NCBI GenBank assembly: GCA_003116995.1
Contig: BDSL01000159.1
Location: 85,926 to 149,925 of the forward strand
DNA: 64,000 nt
Direction of reading: 5' to 3'
Origin: Yamagishiella unicocca
Lineage: Eukaryota; Chlorophyta; Chlorophyceae; Chlamydomonadales; Volvocaceae
The notes under the pieces are model-generated. The model searched no databases. It saw only the letters and a list, made by a program, of their open reading frames with translations, and was not told the DNA's origin. Below are positions 26,413 to 38,399 of the stretch, piece after piece. Positions within the stretch are counted from its first letter, which is position 1. Each line of letters begins with the position of its first letter. Both the position numbers and the translations under genes were made by a program.

Positions 26413-29400
26413 ATGCGCGGGCTATGGCTGGCGATCCTCCTGGTAAGATAGTCCAGTCCACACAATCGTTTCATGAAATGCCACCCTGCCAGGATATGAA
26501 ATCTGTGCAAACAAGTCAGCACGCACCATCAATTTACCTACCAGCACGAACCATGCTGCCCGTCCTTCCCGATTCCCGACAACAGGCGTCTTTAAGGATT
26601 GGGACCTGGCGCCATGGTTGGGCATTCGGACAACAGCAAGAGGGCGGCGCTGACTTGCAGCGCTCCGAACCGTTGAGGAAGGAGCGGACGTTTGCCTTAA
26701 CAGAGCAAGCGCCCATCCACATGCGATGCGCCGTTACGAAGGGGGACTGGTGCCTCAAGTCCCTGGTTCAAGAGGTACCGCTTGCGGGCCGCGTGTGCAC
26801 ATGCATTCCGCCAGGACAACAGCCCCACGGCGCGCGGGTCAGGAAGCCGTACAAACACGCGAGTGCCAGGGTGCACCGCCATAAGCACCCGCGTGCACTA
26901 TTACCATCATTTTGCAGCTATGGTTAAGGTGTAATGTGAGCACGGCGCTTGCCCACGTGACAGCAACAGCCGCTGGTTGCACAGCCTTCACCTCCATCAG
27001 CACTCGAGGGGCAGCCCCAGCTAGCGCCGTCGCATGGCCGCACAGCGTAGGCCCTTGTACTGCACCCCACCCCAACCTAACTCAAACCAACCTAGCCAAC
27101 CCAACCCGGCCACGACCCGCTTACAAAGGCTTTGGGTCGGCACTGAGCCCTCCGTTGCTGCTGGCGTCCGTTGCTGCGCTGCCCCCCCTGATCGTAGCCC
27201 GTGACGTGGAGACCTGCGCCACGGGGCGACACCGAGTGCCCCGACAACTGCAACAATGTGGGCCGCTGCAATTACGACACCGGCTACTGCGACTGCCCAG
27301 CAGGCTGGATGGGCCACGGCTGCTTGACGGTGCAAAAGCGACCGTGCACTGTCCGGCAACGGTGCGCGACGCGAGCGATTACTGCTGCACTTGGCTGGGG
27401 GGAGGGTAATTAGCATCGCAGCGTGACGAGTTGGCAGTGTACTGCGATCCGATGCGACGGATCGGCGTGCGGCCTGCTTGATAGAAGACCTGGTGTGGCA
27501 ACTCTCGCCACCCTGGCACACCCGGACTGGCCGGCCCTCGCCTATTGTCAGTCCTTGCATCAGCTTGGGAGCTGTCTGCAATAGGAGTTGTTCCGCCTCT
27601 GCCCGCCATGAAGCAGTCGCCCTGCTCTGAGTGGCATGCCAGGATCTGCTGCGGGAGGGACCCGGGCTCTGAGGTCTGTGTGCGCCGCACCCTTGCTGCA
27701 GGTCGCCAGAGGACCGTGACACCTCGCCACTGTCGCATATCGGTCCTGACAAGCGGGACCTGGACTGGCACGTGCTAGAAACCATATACTCCCGGTGTGG
27801 AGGTGCGTGCGTTTGGGACTACTTATTGCGGCCTGACGGCGTGAGCGAATTGGCGTTTCAGGTGTTGACTGCAAAGCATTCCTATGGTTCCTCCTTCTCT
27901 GCTAAACGCCGCTTCGACGTGACCTTGGCCTGAACGTTGGCCTCGACCTGACCTTCCGTGTGGAAGTGTGCCCTTCCGAAGGGCAGCATTGCTGTCTTGA
28001 TCATTACCTCCGTTCTCGCGCCGTCCTTCCGTCAGGCGTCTGCGACGATGACACGGCTATATGTTATTGCGACGGACCCATGGGTCGCATACCGGCGCCA
28101 GAGGGCTCCCCACCCGGCACACCGCCCATTCAGCGTGGGAGGCCTCTGGTGACGTTTCATATGGCGCCGAACACGGTGAGTGAGCGCCAACAACTAGATA
28201 CCTGGTTGGGCCGAGAGGACGTCCGGCGTCGCCCTTTTGTCAGCAGATCACCCAGGCACGAAAGCCCCGGAAGCAGGTCACTGAGATATGGGACGGGAGG
28301 TAGAGGCCGTGCATCGGGGCTGTGGGTTGCAGTGGAATGGGCCGGTGTCGACAAGCGGCGTATGCTTCATGCAAGCTGGTCCTTTGGGCTTGCTGGCGAT
28401 CGTAACGTTCGGTGGCAATATACCGCGAAGCCGCCAAGACCTCCACGGAAAAAAGACCGTTAATAGCCTAATTTGACAACGACGGTTTAATGACGTCGAT
28501 AAATGTGCTGGTCGGTTGTGGCAGTGCGTCCCAAGGAGGCTGGGCGTCCTTCCCTCGTCTCACTTCTTAACCACAACCTGCCGGCCGGCCTCGGTGCGGC
28601 CTGTGCCCCTGAATCGCCTGCACCGCAGGCATGGGACGGCAGCAAGGCATTCGGGGAACAAACGTATGACAACGTTTACGGCCCTCAGGGCTACTGCAAC
28701 GTAAGCAAGCCCACCTGGGAGGCATCCTGCGGCCTCGACGACCTGGGCGGCCCCTTCTGCGACCAACCCATTGAGGCGTTCTGCCCAGGCGCATGCAGCG
28801 GCCACGGCCGCTGCAACCTAGGGTTTTGCGTGTAAGTGGGGTTTCGTGCAACAGGTGATGGTTGGCACAGTCGGTTTCCAGGAAGCCTGGGTTTGGGGGT
28901 AAGTTAGGAATAAGCTAGGACGATGATGTCGCAAGTCGGAGGAGCGGCGACTTGCTTTTATGGTGTCCAGAGGCGGCCATAGCGGCGTTGCGCCTGCTGA
29001 GATCGCGCCCGAGGTGTGAAAGGTTTCATTTGTGGGGAAGGTCCCTTTGTTTTTGGGAGAAGTCCCCTGCGCCTCTGCCGGCACACTCCTCACCGACGGC
29101 TTTGGGCGCACCCCCAACCCCTGCCGCAGGTGTGACGAAGGGTACTACGGCCACGACTGCGCACGACGAAGGGCGGGCATGCCGCTGCTGCCCAGCATGA
29201 TCCCCACGAAGCCTTGGTTGGCGTCTAGTGTCCGCGAGCCCCCTGCGGCGATGGAGCCGCCGCCCAAAGCCACACGCAAACGGCCGCTCGTCTACGTGTA
29301 CGACTTGGAGCCGCTCTACCAGAGCAAAATCCTCCAATACAGGTGCTCCTCGCATAGCCGGCATGGGCGCTGGACGGGGTTGGTCCATGGCGGGGGGAGG

Positions 29401-32400
29401 GGGCAGCAAGGAAACCTGTGGAAACGATGCGTTGGAGAAAGGAGTGGCTGGGAGGGCAAGGGCCCGCGAGTGTGCGCCACTGGGGATCTCGATGTACGAG
29501 GAGGGGGGAGTTGCTCGAGCTGTAAGGGTCTGGACAGATTGACGTCTTCGACGCCCGGCCGCGCAATATGACAACACCTTTTTGTTGCAGTTCTGCTAAC
29601 CTTGTCTGTTGCCGGCCCGGCCCCGCAAGGGGGTCCCCCAAGCCGCCCCAGTCTACTGTTAACGCGCCGAACCCCTGAGGGTGCAACCCTTCGAAACCCC
29701 TCTCGCATTCTTACGGCCCAACCGCGCCCAGGGTTTCTCCACCCTGGTGCGTCCATCGCCGTCACGATTTTCCAAACAACATCAGTGTGTGGTCCGACAT
29801 GTGGGTCTACGCCGCCGACACACTGGTACACGAGCTGCTGCTAATAAGCGAACACCGGACATTCAACCCGGACGAGGTTGGTGGTTGGAGTTGCCGTACT
29901 AACCATTTTGTTTCTCGCAAAGCGTCAAGCAGGACTACTCGCATTTGTTGCTAACAAATCACATGCTTGGGCAATTATTAGTTGGTTTGTGGCTTCGTGG
30001 TGACCATTTCGGCACGCTTGGCATCCATCCATGACTTTAACCGTCCTTTTCCCGGTACCACGTAACCCCCCAGGCGGACTTTTTCTACGTGCCGCATGCC
30101 GCCTCCTGCTTACCCTTCCCCATTGGTGCGCGGCTTTATCGGCGGAAGGTTGGAAACCGGGGATTTTATCCTAGCAAGCTGCCGCTGAGAGTCAATCCTG
30201 ATTAGGCAGTAGCGTCGAGTGCTGCCGCCCGTCAGCCTCCGAGTGGTACAGCCCCGTCATTCGACAACACCTTCCCTGTCGGGTACACGGAAGGCGGTGC
30301 GGCAGTTGCTGGCAACCCCTGCCGTTACCTCATTGATTTACCTGGTTGGACCATTCCTGATGATATGTGCCAATGCAAATGTGCCTCCTTGCTGTGCTCG
30401 AAACGTATTTCCTGCGCAGGCAGCTGGGCGGACTTCCCCTGGTTCTTGGGTCCGGGAGGTGAGCAGGGAGGGGAGTGCACAACAAGGCCGCCGGGGCCAC
30501 GCGCAACGTCACATTTCCCTGGCTGGCCCTGGCCGCTACTGAGCGCGATGAGCCTGGGTGCTTGTCGCTAGGGTCCAGTTCGGGGAGTCCTTGGTGTGAT
30601 ACGGCCCAATAGGAGAGCATGTAGGCCAAGGGCATTTGGAGCAGGCCTTACAGGCGGTGCAGGCCCTGGATGCCGTTGGGTTATCATGGCCCATCGCTTT
30701 GAGTTCCCGTTCGGTCCTCGTCCCGTACGGATCCCGTCCCGTCTCGCGGATCTCGGCCAAAATGATCCTCATGGTGCTGGTCCTCTAGGTCCACGTATCC
30801 GCCAGATGGTCAACATGCTCATCGAGACAGTTGAGTGGATCGACAAGACGTATCCTTTTTGGAAGCGGCGAGGGGGCCGCGACCACATATGGCTGTTCAC
30901 GCACGACGAGGGCGCGTGCTGGGCGCCGAACGAGCTCATCAACTCGACGTGGCTGACGCACTGGGGCCGAATGGATCCGGATCACAAGTGAGTGGTTGGC
31001 GGTGGTTGGCAGTGGTGAAGGTGGTTGAAGGTAGTGTGAGGACTGTTAACCTAAAGAGATGCCCATGCTCCTTCGAATACCGAGGTCACCTTCCTGATAA
31101 CAAGGGCAACTCTCTGGCACACAGGTGGCACGGGTATGGGCCAACGGGTATGAGCATCGTTCGTATCCGAAACGTCTAAGCAAGCAAAATGCGTGTATTG
31201 TTCACCTGCGTAAACCCTTCGTACCATGTTTATGGTGTGTTTCAGAGTAAGCAGCGCTTGCGGTCGCATGCTTGTATCTCACTGCCCTTCGCCTCGCTTC
31301 CAAGGTTCATCATTACAACCAATTCAAGTGCGATGCCATGGTGACGCCTGCTTGCTGCAACCGAGCCCCCACTGCCCCTGGCCTCCGACGCTGCGTCCGG
31401 AAGCCGCAACGGTGCCCCTACTGCACTGCACCTCGCCCCGCCCCGTCCCGCCCTCAGAAGCAACACCGGCTTCATGGCCGACCGTTACGACCACGACTTC
31501 AAAAGCTGGCAGCAGCCGGAGGGCTTCGTAGAGCGAATAAAAGGGCACCCATGCTACGACCCGAACAAGGTGGGTTGCGGCCCGTGCTCCCATCGTGAGT
31601 TCGGTATCGTCACGGGGCAGGGGCACAGGGCAGGGTCTGCTACGGCTTCGGGGGAACGGGGGCGGGAGGAGGGAGGATGAGGCATGCCGATGGCCGGGGC
31701 CTGCTTCTCCTGCGGGACGGTATGGCGTAAAGCTGCTGCAGCAATAACGCACAAGAGGCGTACACCGAGGGGGTGGATTGCCGTCGTGCGCCGGCCGTCG
31801 TGCGTGCATCAGCGCGCGTGACTGGGAAAACACGTCGTCCGAAGGGGCCAGGGCAGCCGCTGTTCAAGCCGCGAGCTTGCCCACTCCTAAACTCGCCCCA
31901 AAACCCGCTTGCGATGTGTTGTAACTGCTGCGCCGCAACCGTCTCCCGGCCTTGTATGCCGTACAGGACCTGGTCATCCCGGCCTTCAAGCAGCCCAATC
32001 ACTACCGCCAGAGCCCGCTGTCCGGCGCGACGTCTCGGCCGCGAGGTACGTATCGGGATACCCTACCGCGACGACAACACTTGGGGCTGTAGCACGGGCT
32101 GGAGGCTGCAGCTCAGATGGCCTTGCGGTGCATCAGGGTCCGCGGTTCAGGAATGCAAGGTCACGCGTCCTCCTACTGAAATGGCTGGACGCGACGCCAT
32201 CGAGCAGCATGTACTACCGTTGTAAGGCTACTTCAAGTTTATGGTGCCCTTCTGCATGCTATGGTTCGGTCCATACGATGCACCAAGTCCTCGCCCCCGC
32301 CCTTGGCGGCGCCCCGTAGATATATTCTTCTTCTTCCGAGGTGACGTCGGCAAGAGACGCCTGCATATGTACAGCCGTGGGGTGCGGCAAAAGGTGTGAC

Positions 32401-33902
32401 CAGCGTGAGCGCGCGTGACGGGGAGCTGTGACCCGGCGTCCGTGCCCCCTGCATACGGTACGGCATGGCACGACATTTCCGCGATTATTACTCGAGAGCG
32501 GACTGGCCAGCTTACGCGTGGCGCATGACTTGTAGCTTTGCCCGTTAGCAATGACCTATTCGCAATGCCTTGTGTGCAACCCTGCTCCCTCAGGTCTACA
32601 ACCTGGCGACGCAAGAGGGCTGGAAGGACAAGCATAAGGTCTTGATCGGTGACGGTATGGACGTCCAGGGCGATTACTCCGACCTGCTGTCCCGCTCGGT
32701 ATTCTGCTTGGTGGCGGCGGGTGAGTGCATTCGGCGCTTTGATGCCAGGGGGCCAGAGGGTAATGGCACACAGGGCGTGCGAGCCCTTTGTTGCGCCTCG
32801 GCTTGCTCCCGAACCCCGACTCGCGCTCGGCATGCAGGTCGATCCTTCCAAGCACGATACCGTAGGTGCAGTACGCCATGAGATCAAAGTGGGCCGCATT
32901 TGCACCCTGTAGCGTTACGTTCAGGGTGTTTAAAAAGCCGTTGGTCAGGCGGGGTCTAGCGGGTGAAACTCCCTGTCTGTTATGTTCTCGCGAACGACAG
33001 CGCCAACCCCTTGAACCGAACCTGCCCGGATTCGCGAGGGCCATGCCCTCAACACCGCGGCCTCGCTCCGTCGTCATGTGTTCCCACCCTCCGTCTACGG
33101 GCCGCATCCGCAGGTTTCTCGGTAGCCAACCCAAGTTCTCCGGCATGCGCACTCAAACGCATGTCATCTGTTCGCCAGCTATTTTCCTCCCTCCGTTTCC
33201 TATGTCGTGTAACCGGGTCTACTCGCCACACACCCCTCCGAGCCCGCAGGTGACGGCTGGTCCGCTCGCCTGGAGGACGCCATCACGCACGGCTGCATCC
33301 CAGTCATCATCATCGACAACGTGCACGTGGTGTTCGAGTCCATCCTGGACATTGAGTCCTTCTCGGTCCGCGTCGCGGAGGCCGACGTACCTCACATCCT
33401 GGAGATCCTGCAGGCCATCCCGGCGCGCAAGATCCGGGCAAAGCAGGCGCATCTGGGTCACATATGGCACAGGTGCGGACGACCGCGGGCCTACCGCCCC
33501 GGCTGGCGCTACCGTATTGCGTACTGAGGACCGTCATCGGTCAAAAGCGCTGCTTGTCCGGTGGCTCTCCCTGTCTGCCCTGTGGACATGAGCCCCCTCT
33601 GCCTGCGCTGCTCAGTATTGAGCCAGCTGCCCACCCACCCCGTATTTCGTGATTCAAATCCTGCCAGGTACCGTTATGCATCTCTGCCTGGTTTAGCGTC
33701 CGAGGTGCGTGCGCTCATGGAAAGGAACGAGGGGGGTGTTGGGAAGCCCCCGCCCCCAGCTGCCGGTGCTGATGCCTCGGATGATGCGGAAGCGGCGCAG
33801 GACGTCCACTTCCCCCGGCCATTCCGGGGCGAGCCCTCCGTGGATGACGCCTTCGCTACGATAATGCAGTGGCTGCACTCGCGCATTCCGCACACTCGAT
33901 GA
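26413..33902 (+). CDS. EGF-repeat, exostosin-domain (GT47) glycosyltransferase-like protein
   Basis: A sixteen-exon model gives 705 aa: 26413-26442, 27198-27343, 27702-27802, 28036-28175, 28629-28831, 29130-29342, 29732-29876, 30074-30125, 30420-30458, 30789-30987, 31458-31569, 31967-32045, 32320-32393, 32594-32720, 33250-33472, 33668-33902. The N-terminal half has Cys-rich EGF-like units (CPDNCNNVGRCNYDTGYCDC; CPGACSGHGRCNLGFC then CDEGYYGHDC). The exostosin domain starts near RPLVYVYDLEPLYQSKIL and includes DFFYVPHAASC, HIWLFTHDEGACWAP, FFRGDVGKRR, LIGDGMDVQGDYSDLL and DGWSARLEDAITHGCIPVII. GT47 enzymes transfer sugars in the secretory pathway; volvocine algae carry many EGF-exostosin genes, thought to serve extracellular matrix glycosylation. 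Exons from 27702 on are firm. Exon 1 and the 27343 donor are tentative, and a rival hydrophobic frame lies at 27130-27226. Acceptor and substrate are unknown. Confidence 0.85.
33105..33249 (+). repeat. Intronic repeat copy abutting an exostosin 3' splice site
   Basis: This is homologous, on the gene's own strand, to the last intron of the pseudokinase gene (10842-10985, minus). In both genes the copy ends at the CAG acceptor. Confidence 0.7.
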
Positions 33903-34360
33903 TGAATGGTGCGGACCCGCAGATGAACGTCAGGTGTTGCGGCACTAAGACCATCCATGGTTCTGGTGGTAGTTGGGGTGGGAAGCTAGCACGACAGTGT
34001 GCTCATGCCAGGCGGAAGGGCTGCTGAGAGGACGAATGGGAGCACCCTGTTGCCCAAACGGTCATCACGTGATGCGAGCCAAAATAGGCGTCGACGCTGC
34101 GTATGCGGGTGGGTGCGTCGGGCGAATTGTTTGTATTTGCGGCGGTGGCTATTGGTTTAGGCTGAGCTAGAGGAGTCATCGCGAAGCTTGCATGTCAGTC
34201 ACCGTCCCGGGCTCTTACGCACGCAACCACGGCGTCAAATATGATTGTCGAGAACGCGCTGTCAAGAACGCCACGACTTGTTTTCGCACATGGAGACAGG
34301 TGGGCTGGGCGGCACTATTTGGGGCCGGCTTACCGACCGGCGCGACCTGCGCATATCCGA

Positions 34361-34428
34361 CGTTGTGACCTTGTGGTATGACGCTGTGGGCTTTCGTTGT
34401 GACCTTGTAATATGACACTGTGGGCTTT
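34361..34428 (+). repeat. 34-bp tandem duplication in the exostosin 3' UTR
   Basis: The unit beginning CGTTGTGACCTTGT and ending GTGGGCTTT occurs twice in a row (34361-34394 and 34395-34428) with three differences. One difference turns GTGGT into GTAAT and creates a TGTAA signal in the second unit only. Confidence 0.8.
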
Positions 34429-34464
34429 CGTTGCCAGGTAAAACCTCGGTCAACGGAAGTACGA

Positions 34465-34469
34465 TGTAA
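34465..34469 (+). terminator. TGTAA polyadenylation signal of exostosin gene
   Basis: TGTAA lies about 560 nt after the stop codon, downstream of the alternative at 34406. Confidence 0.5.
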
Positions 34470-34696
34470 TAGTAAGCGAGGGGTGGATCGGTCGTCTGCA
34501 GGCTACCGATAATAGCCTGAACGCCAACTTGCGCCCTGCTTGAGACGTTAGTGTACGGATTCCTTGGGAGCCCACGGCTACGTTAAGTCGTCACATGCGC
34601 AATTTATGCGCGCACGTGTTGCCATCGCGCTGTTCCTTTTGGATGCCTGGTCGTCTACAACGAACGTTCTGGTGCATGGCCCCAATGAGCCATGAG

Positions 34697-34735
34697 CGAC
34701 TTGTTCGGGTCCATGCATCGATGCAGCGACGGGCC
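34697..34735 (+). repeat. Left edge of the LINE array: diverged monomer end
   Basis: The last about 39 bp of the 641-bp monomer (ACTTGTTCGGGTCCATGC ... GACGGGCC) are present with substitutions. This marks the border between gene space and the array. Confidence 0.75.
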
Positions 34736-35376
34736 TACGCCTGAGTGCGTGAGAGGAGGAGCGCCCACCTGTCCGCAGACTCCCCAAGCAATCTGAAGCG
34801 GCAAGCGTGTGTGTGCGAGCTTAGGTGGCTTGGCTCGCGCGTGGGTGCGTTGCTTTGGGACGCTCTCTGCTGCCTAAGACCTTTGTCCTGAGAGGAGTGC
34901 ATGTGTGTATGTGCATCAGACGCTCTGGCTCTGCTGGGTGCTGGATCGCTGTGCCAGAGCGCTGTGCATTCACATTCCCCGTGCCTCCGTTCTACCTGTA
35001 GCTGCCACCCCGCCGCTTGTATGTGGCAACTGAAACGGTGGTCACCACACGCGCCTTTAGTTCATTGTCGTCATCACTGCCCAATGTGCTGCAAGCCAGC
35101 GGACTAACGCCCCCCCTTCGCTCCCCCTTTATGTGCGCGCGCCCAGAGTGTCTCGCGGGTGCAGCAGGGTGACAGCAGGGGCCAAAAGGTGCTTTGACAG
35201 ATCGTCACCAGGGGTTCGCACGTGGTCCCCCACCGTACTATTGATCTGGCCCAATGGTGCTTACGTGCCCAGTGCTGATGGGATGGGCGGTTTTCACCAT
35301 GGTATGAACGATCCATGACATTATAGCACTTCGCAAGGCACTTGTTCGGGTCCATGCGTCGGTGCAGCGACGGGCC
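34736..35376 (+). repeat. 641-bp LINE 5' monomer, copy 1
   Basis: The unit begins TACGCCTGAGTGCGTGAG and ends GCAGCGACGGGCC. Copies elsewhere are nearly identical. Short frames of 68 and 61 codons recur in every copy only because the copies are near-identical, so I do not call them genes. It is interpreted as a LINE 5'-UTR monomer because one copy leads directly into ORF1. Confidence 0.85.
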
Positions 35377-37583
35377 TACCATCGCCACCGCTCCCGGGGT
35401 GCCTCGCCCCTCCCCTTCTCCCCCGCCCCCTGCCCTCGCTGGCCTTCGGATCGTGCCCGCTGCGGTGGCGCTGGGCATCCCCTTCACCAATCCGCCTGCC
35501 GCCCCCGTCCTCGATTGGGCGTCACGGATGTCGGAGGCCCGCCGCCGTCTCCAAAAGATCTCCCGCATGGCCCTGTCGATGTTCGGCCGTGCCACTGCGG
35601 CTGCAGCTTATGCTCTCCATATGGCGACGTACCACATGGAGCACTCGGGGCTGCCGCCGGCGGAGGTCCTTGCTGGCATCATGGCCCTTGTCGCAAAGCT
35701 GGTGGATCGGGAGCTAGGCCCTGATGACGCCCAGCGCCGTTTCACTGGTGTTCCCCTCCGCCTGCTCTCCGGTCATCCCACCATCGGCGGCTTCGGTGTA
35801 CTGCCCCTTCGGCTGCATGTCCTCAGCCGGCATGCCAAGTGGAGCCTGACGGTCGCCCGCTCCGCGCTGCAGCCCCCGGCTGCCCGCGCGCCGTGGATCC
35901 GGATTGCGGTCTCCTTCCTCTCTACCCTCCACCCTGCCTTCCGCCCGCTGGCCGTCACCACAGCTCGCCCGGATGGCCCGTGGCTCGGCGCCCCCTTAAG
36001 CTTGCCCCCGGACATCCACCGGCTTGCCACGAGCCTCGGTCACCTCCCCCCCCTGTCTGACGTCGCGGACCCCCCCCTGGAGCCGGGCGTCTGGTGCTTC
36101 AACGCGCCGCTGTGGGGCAACCCGCTCCTGCCCAACGCGGGGGCGCCGGGCCGGCGGCCGGGGTTGGAGGCTATCCATGGCCCCCTCACCATGTGCCGCC
36201 GCCTGCTGACCGTCGGCGACGCCGTCCGGGTGCAGGACGCTATGACCGCGTTTGAGGTGGAGCGCGCCCATGCCCTGGCGACGACGCCGGGCATGGCCAT
36301 CTTCAGCCGGCTGGCTGAGCGCTGGACGACGCTCGTACGGCACGAGCTGGCGCCCTCCGAGCTGGCCATGGGTGCGCTCCAAGATCGCATCGCGGCGCGG
36401 GCTGCGGTGGCCGCTCTCCTTTCTGACATCTCGCCCGCGTGGCTCGCTGCTGCTCGCCTGGCGCCCGATGGCCCCGCCCCGCCGTCGCCTGACGAGGTGG
36501 ATGCTCTCCTCCTTGCTCGTCTGGGGTGGCGGCTGGGTGTGGACGCCGTGCTGCCCCTCACCTCCTTCACCGTCAAGCTGGGCACCCTGCTCCAGGCGGC
36601 GGAACTGGAGCGCCCCAGGCAGGCCTGTCATGCGGCGTATGTGCGGGAGGCGCTCGGGCTGTCCCCTGCTGTGGCTGCCACGCCCGAGGCGGCCCTTGTG
36701 GCGTTACGCGCGGTATGGCGGCGGTTGTGGAAGCGTCTTAAGTGGGAGCCGCGGTGGAAGGAGGTCCTCTGGCGGCTGGCGGTTGACGGGGTGCCCATGC
36801 CGGGCTCCTCTCACCTCCCGCTGGTCCCACCCGAACCGTGTGCTTGCGGCTGTTACCCCGCTGCAGCGGGTGTGGCCGAGTCGCCGCGCTTGCATCACTT
36901 TTGGTCTTGCCCCCTCGTCCGCCCGCTCTGGGATGAACTGGAAGTCTGCTGTGGGTGCGGGGTCACGCGTGAGCATGTGTGGTTGTGTGTGTCGCCGGAT
37001 CCGACCACTGTGCTGCAGTGTGTGTGGGATGTGGTGGCGTTGGCGGCGCTCAACGCGATGGAGTGGGCGCGCCGGTACATACACTCTCATCGGCTCTCCG
37101 GCACCACCCTCCCTGCTGCTATGCGTTCTGGCCTCCTTGCTAAGTTCTGGGCCTTGCTGCGGGACTTTGCGGGCTTGGGTTTGCCCCGCAAGGACTGGGG
37201 TGACGTGGGGGTGGACCACCCATTTTTGTTCGTAACCGGGGGTCGGCTCATGTGCGCCGTGCCGCCCTAGCTAGCTTGCCTTGGCTGCTGTTTGTTCTTT
37301 CGTTCTTTCTTTCCTGGTGCCACCTTTGCTGGTTCGAGATACGAGTGGTGCGGGTGATGGGCAGGTGAGCCAATGGGGGCTTTTGTGGTGGTTTTGACGC
37401 GTAAGGGTGGCCTGCATGGGGCCGTGTCCTGCCGTCGCTTGTGCTGACTTTGCATGATGCTGTTTGCCTGCTGTTGCCCGTACCCGACCTTGGTTCCGTG
37501 TCTCTTCCGCAGTGCTTTCCCGCCGGGATAAGGGCGGGTGCCGCCTGTCGTGCGGCCACTGTAACGCGGTCTCTCTCTCTCTC
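35377..37583 (+). mobile_element. 5'-truncated LINE copy
   Basis: It is joined at TAC to the end of monomer copy 1. It holds the last part of ORF2 (stop at 37270: C-terminal linker, zinc-binding block CACGCYPA ... HHFWSCP) and the complete 3' UTR with (TC)n. Substitutions shared with the copy at 49117-51014 place these two in one subfamily. The monomer's own ATG at 35355 reads in frame into this ORF2 fragment. Confidence 0.9.
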
Positions 37584-37591
37584 TACACCTC

Positions 37592-37623
37592 GACGGGCCA
37601 CTGTAACGCGGTCTCTCTCTCTC
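37592..37623 (+). mobile_element. 32-bp LINE tail insertion
   Basis: GACGGG plus CCACTGTAACGCGG and (TC)n is flanked on both sides by TACACCTC (37584-37591 and 37624-37631). It appears to be an extremely 5'-truncated insertion with an 8-bp target duplication. Confidence 0.75.
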
Positions 37624-37626
37624 TAC

Positions 37627-38399
37627 ACCTCCCGCTGGTCCCACCCGAACCGTGTGCTTGCGGCTGTTACCCCGCTGCAGCGGGTGTGGCCGAGTCGCCG
37701 CGCTTGCATCACTTTTGGTCTTGCCCCCTCGTCCGCCCGCTCTGGGATGAACTGGAAGTCTGCTGTGGGTGCGGGGTCACGCGTGAGCATGTGTGGTTGT
37801 GTGTGTCGCCGGATCCGACCACTGTGCTGCAGTGTGTGTGGGATGTGGTGGCGTTGGCGGCGCTCAACGCGATGGAGTGGGCGCGCCGGTACATACACTC
37901 TCATCGGCTCTCCGGCACCACCCTCCCTGCTGCTATGCGTTCTGGCCTCCTTGCTAAGTTCTGGGCCTTGCTGCGGGACTTTGCGGGCTTGGGTTTGCCC
38001 CGCAAGGACTGGGGTGACGTGGGGGTGGACCACCCATTTTTGTTCGTAACCGGGGGTCGGCTCATGTGCGCCGTGCCGCCCTAGCTAGCCTGCCTTGGCT
38101 GCTGTTTGTTCTTTCGTTCTTTCTTTCCTGGTGCCACCTTTGCTGGTTCGAGATACGAGTGGTGCGGGTGATGGGCAGGTGAGCCAATGGGGGCTTTTGT
38201 GGTGGTTTTGACGCGTAAGGGTGGCCTGCATGGGGCCGTGTCCTGCCGTCGCTTGTGCTGACTTTGCATGATGCTGTTTGCCTGCTGTTGCCCGTACCCG
38301 ACCTTGGTTCCGTGTCTCTTCCGCAGTGCTTTCCCGCCGGGATAAGGGCGGGTGCCGCCTGTCGTGCGGCCACTGTAACGCGGTCTCTCTCTCTCTCTC
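37627..38399 (+). mobile_element. 5'-truncated LINE copy
   Basis: It begins inside the ORF2 C-terminal region (ACCTCCCGCTGG), runs through the ORF2 stop near 38083 and the 3' UTR, and ends in (TC)n immediately before TACGCC at 38400. Confidence 0.9.

Larger units (their letters stand above)
33903..34696 (+). other. Exostosin 3' UTR and transition into the repeat array
   Basis: The 3' UTR probably runs to about 34485, after TGTAA at 34465-34469; another TGTAA is at 34406-34410. The remaining 200 bp hold no recognised feature before the first repeat-array sequence at about 34697. Confidence 0.5.

Noticed and set aside
32228..32905. 225-codon minus-strand frame
   Set aside because: It lies antisense to confirmed exostosin exons and has no recognisable family.
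34901..35107. 68-codon frame MCVCASDALALL recurring in every monomer
   Set aside because: Conservation is explained by near-identical repeat copies; there is no family resemblance or synonymous-change pattern.
35133..35318. 61-codon frame MRAPRVSRGCSR recurring in every monomer
   Set aside because: Same reason: the DNA repeat is conserved as a whole, not the protein.
35995..36631. Long minus-strand open frames in LINE copies (for example 211 and 305 codons)
   Set aside because: They are antisense shadows of GC-rich ORF2 and recur only because the copies are repeated.
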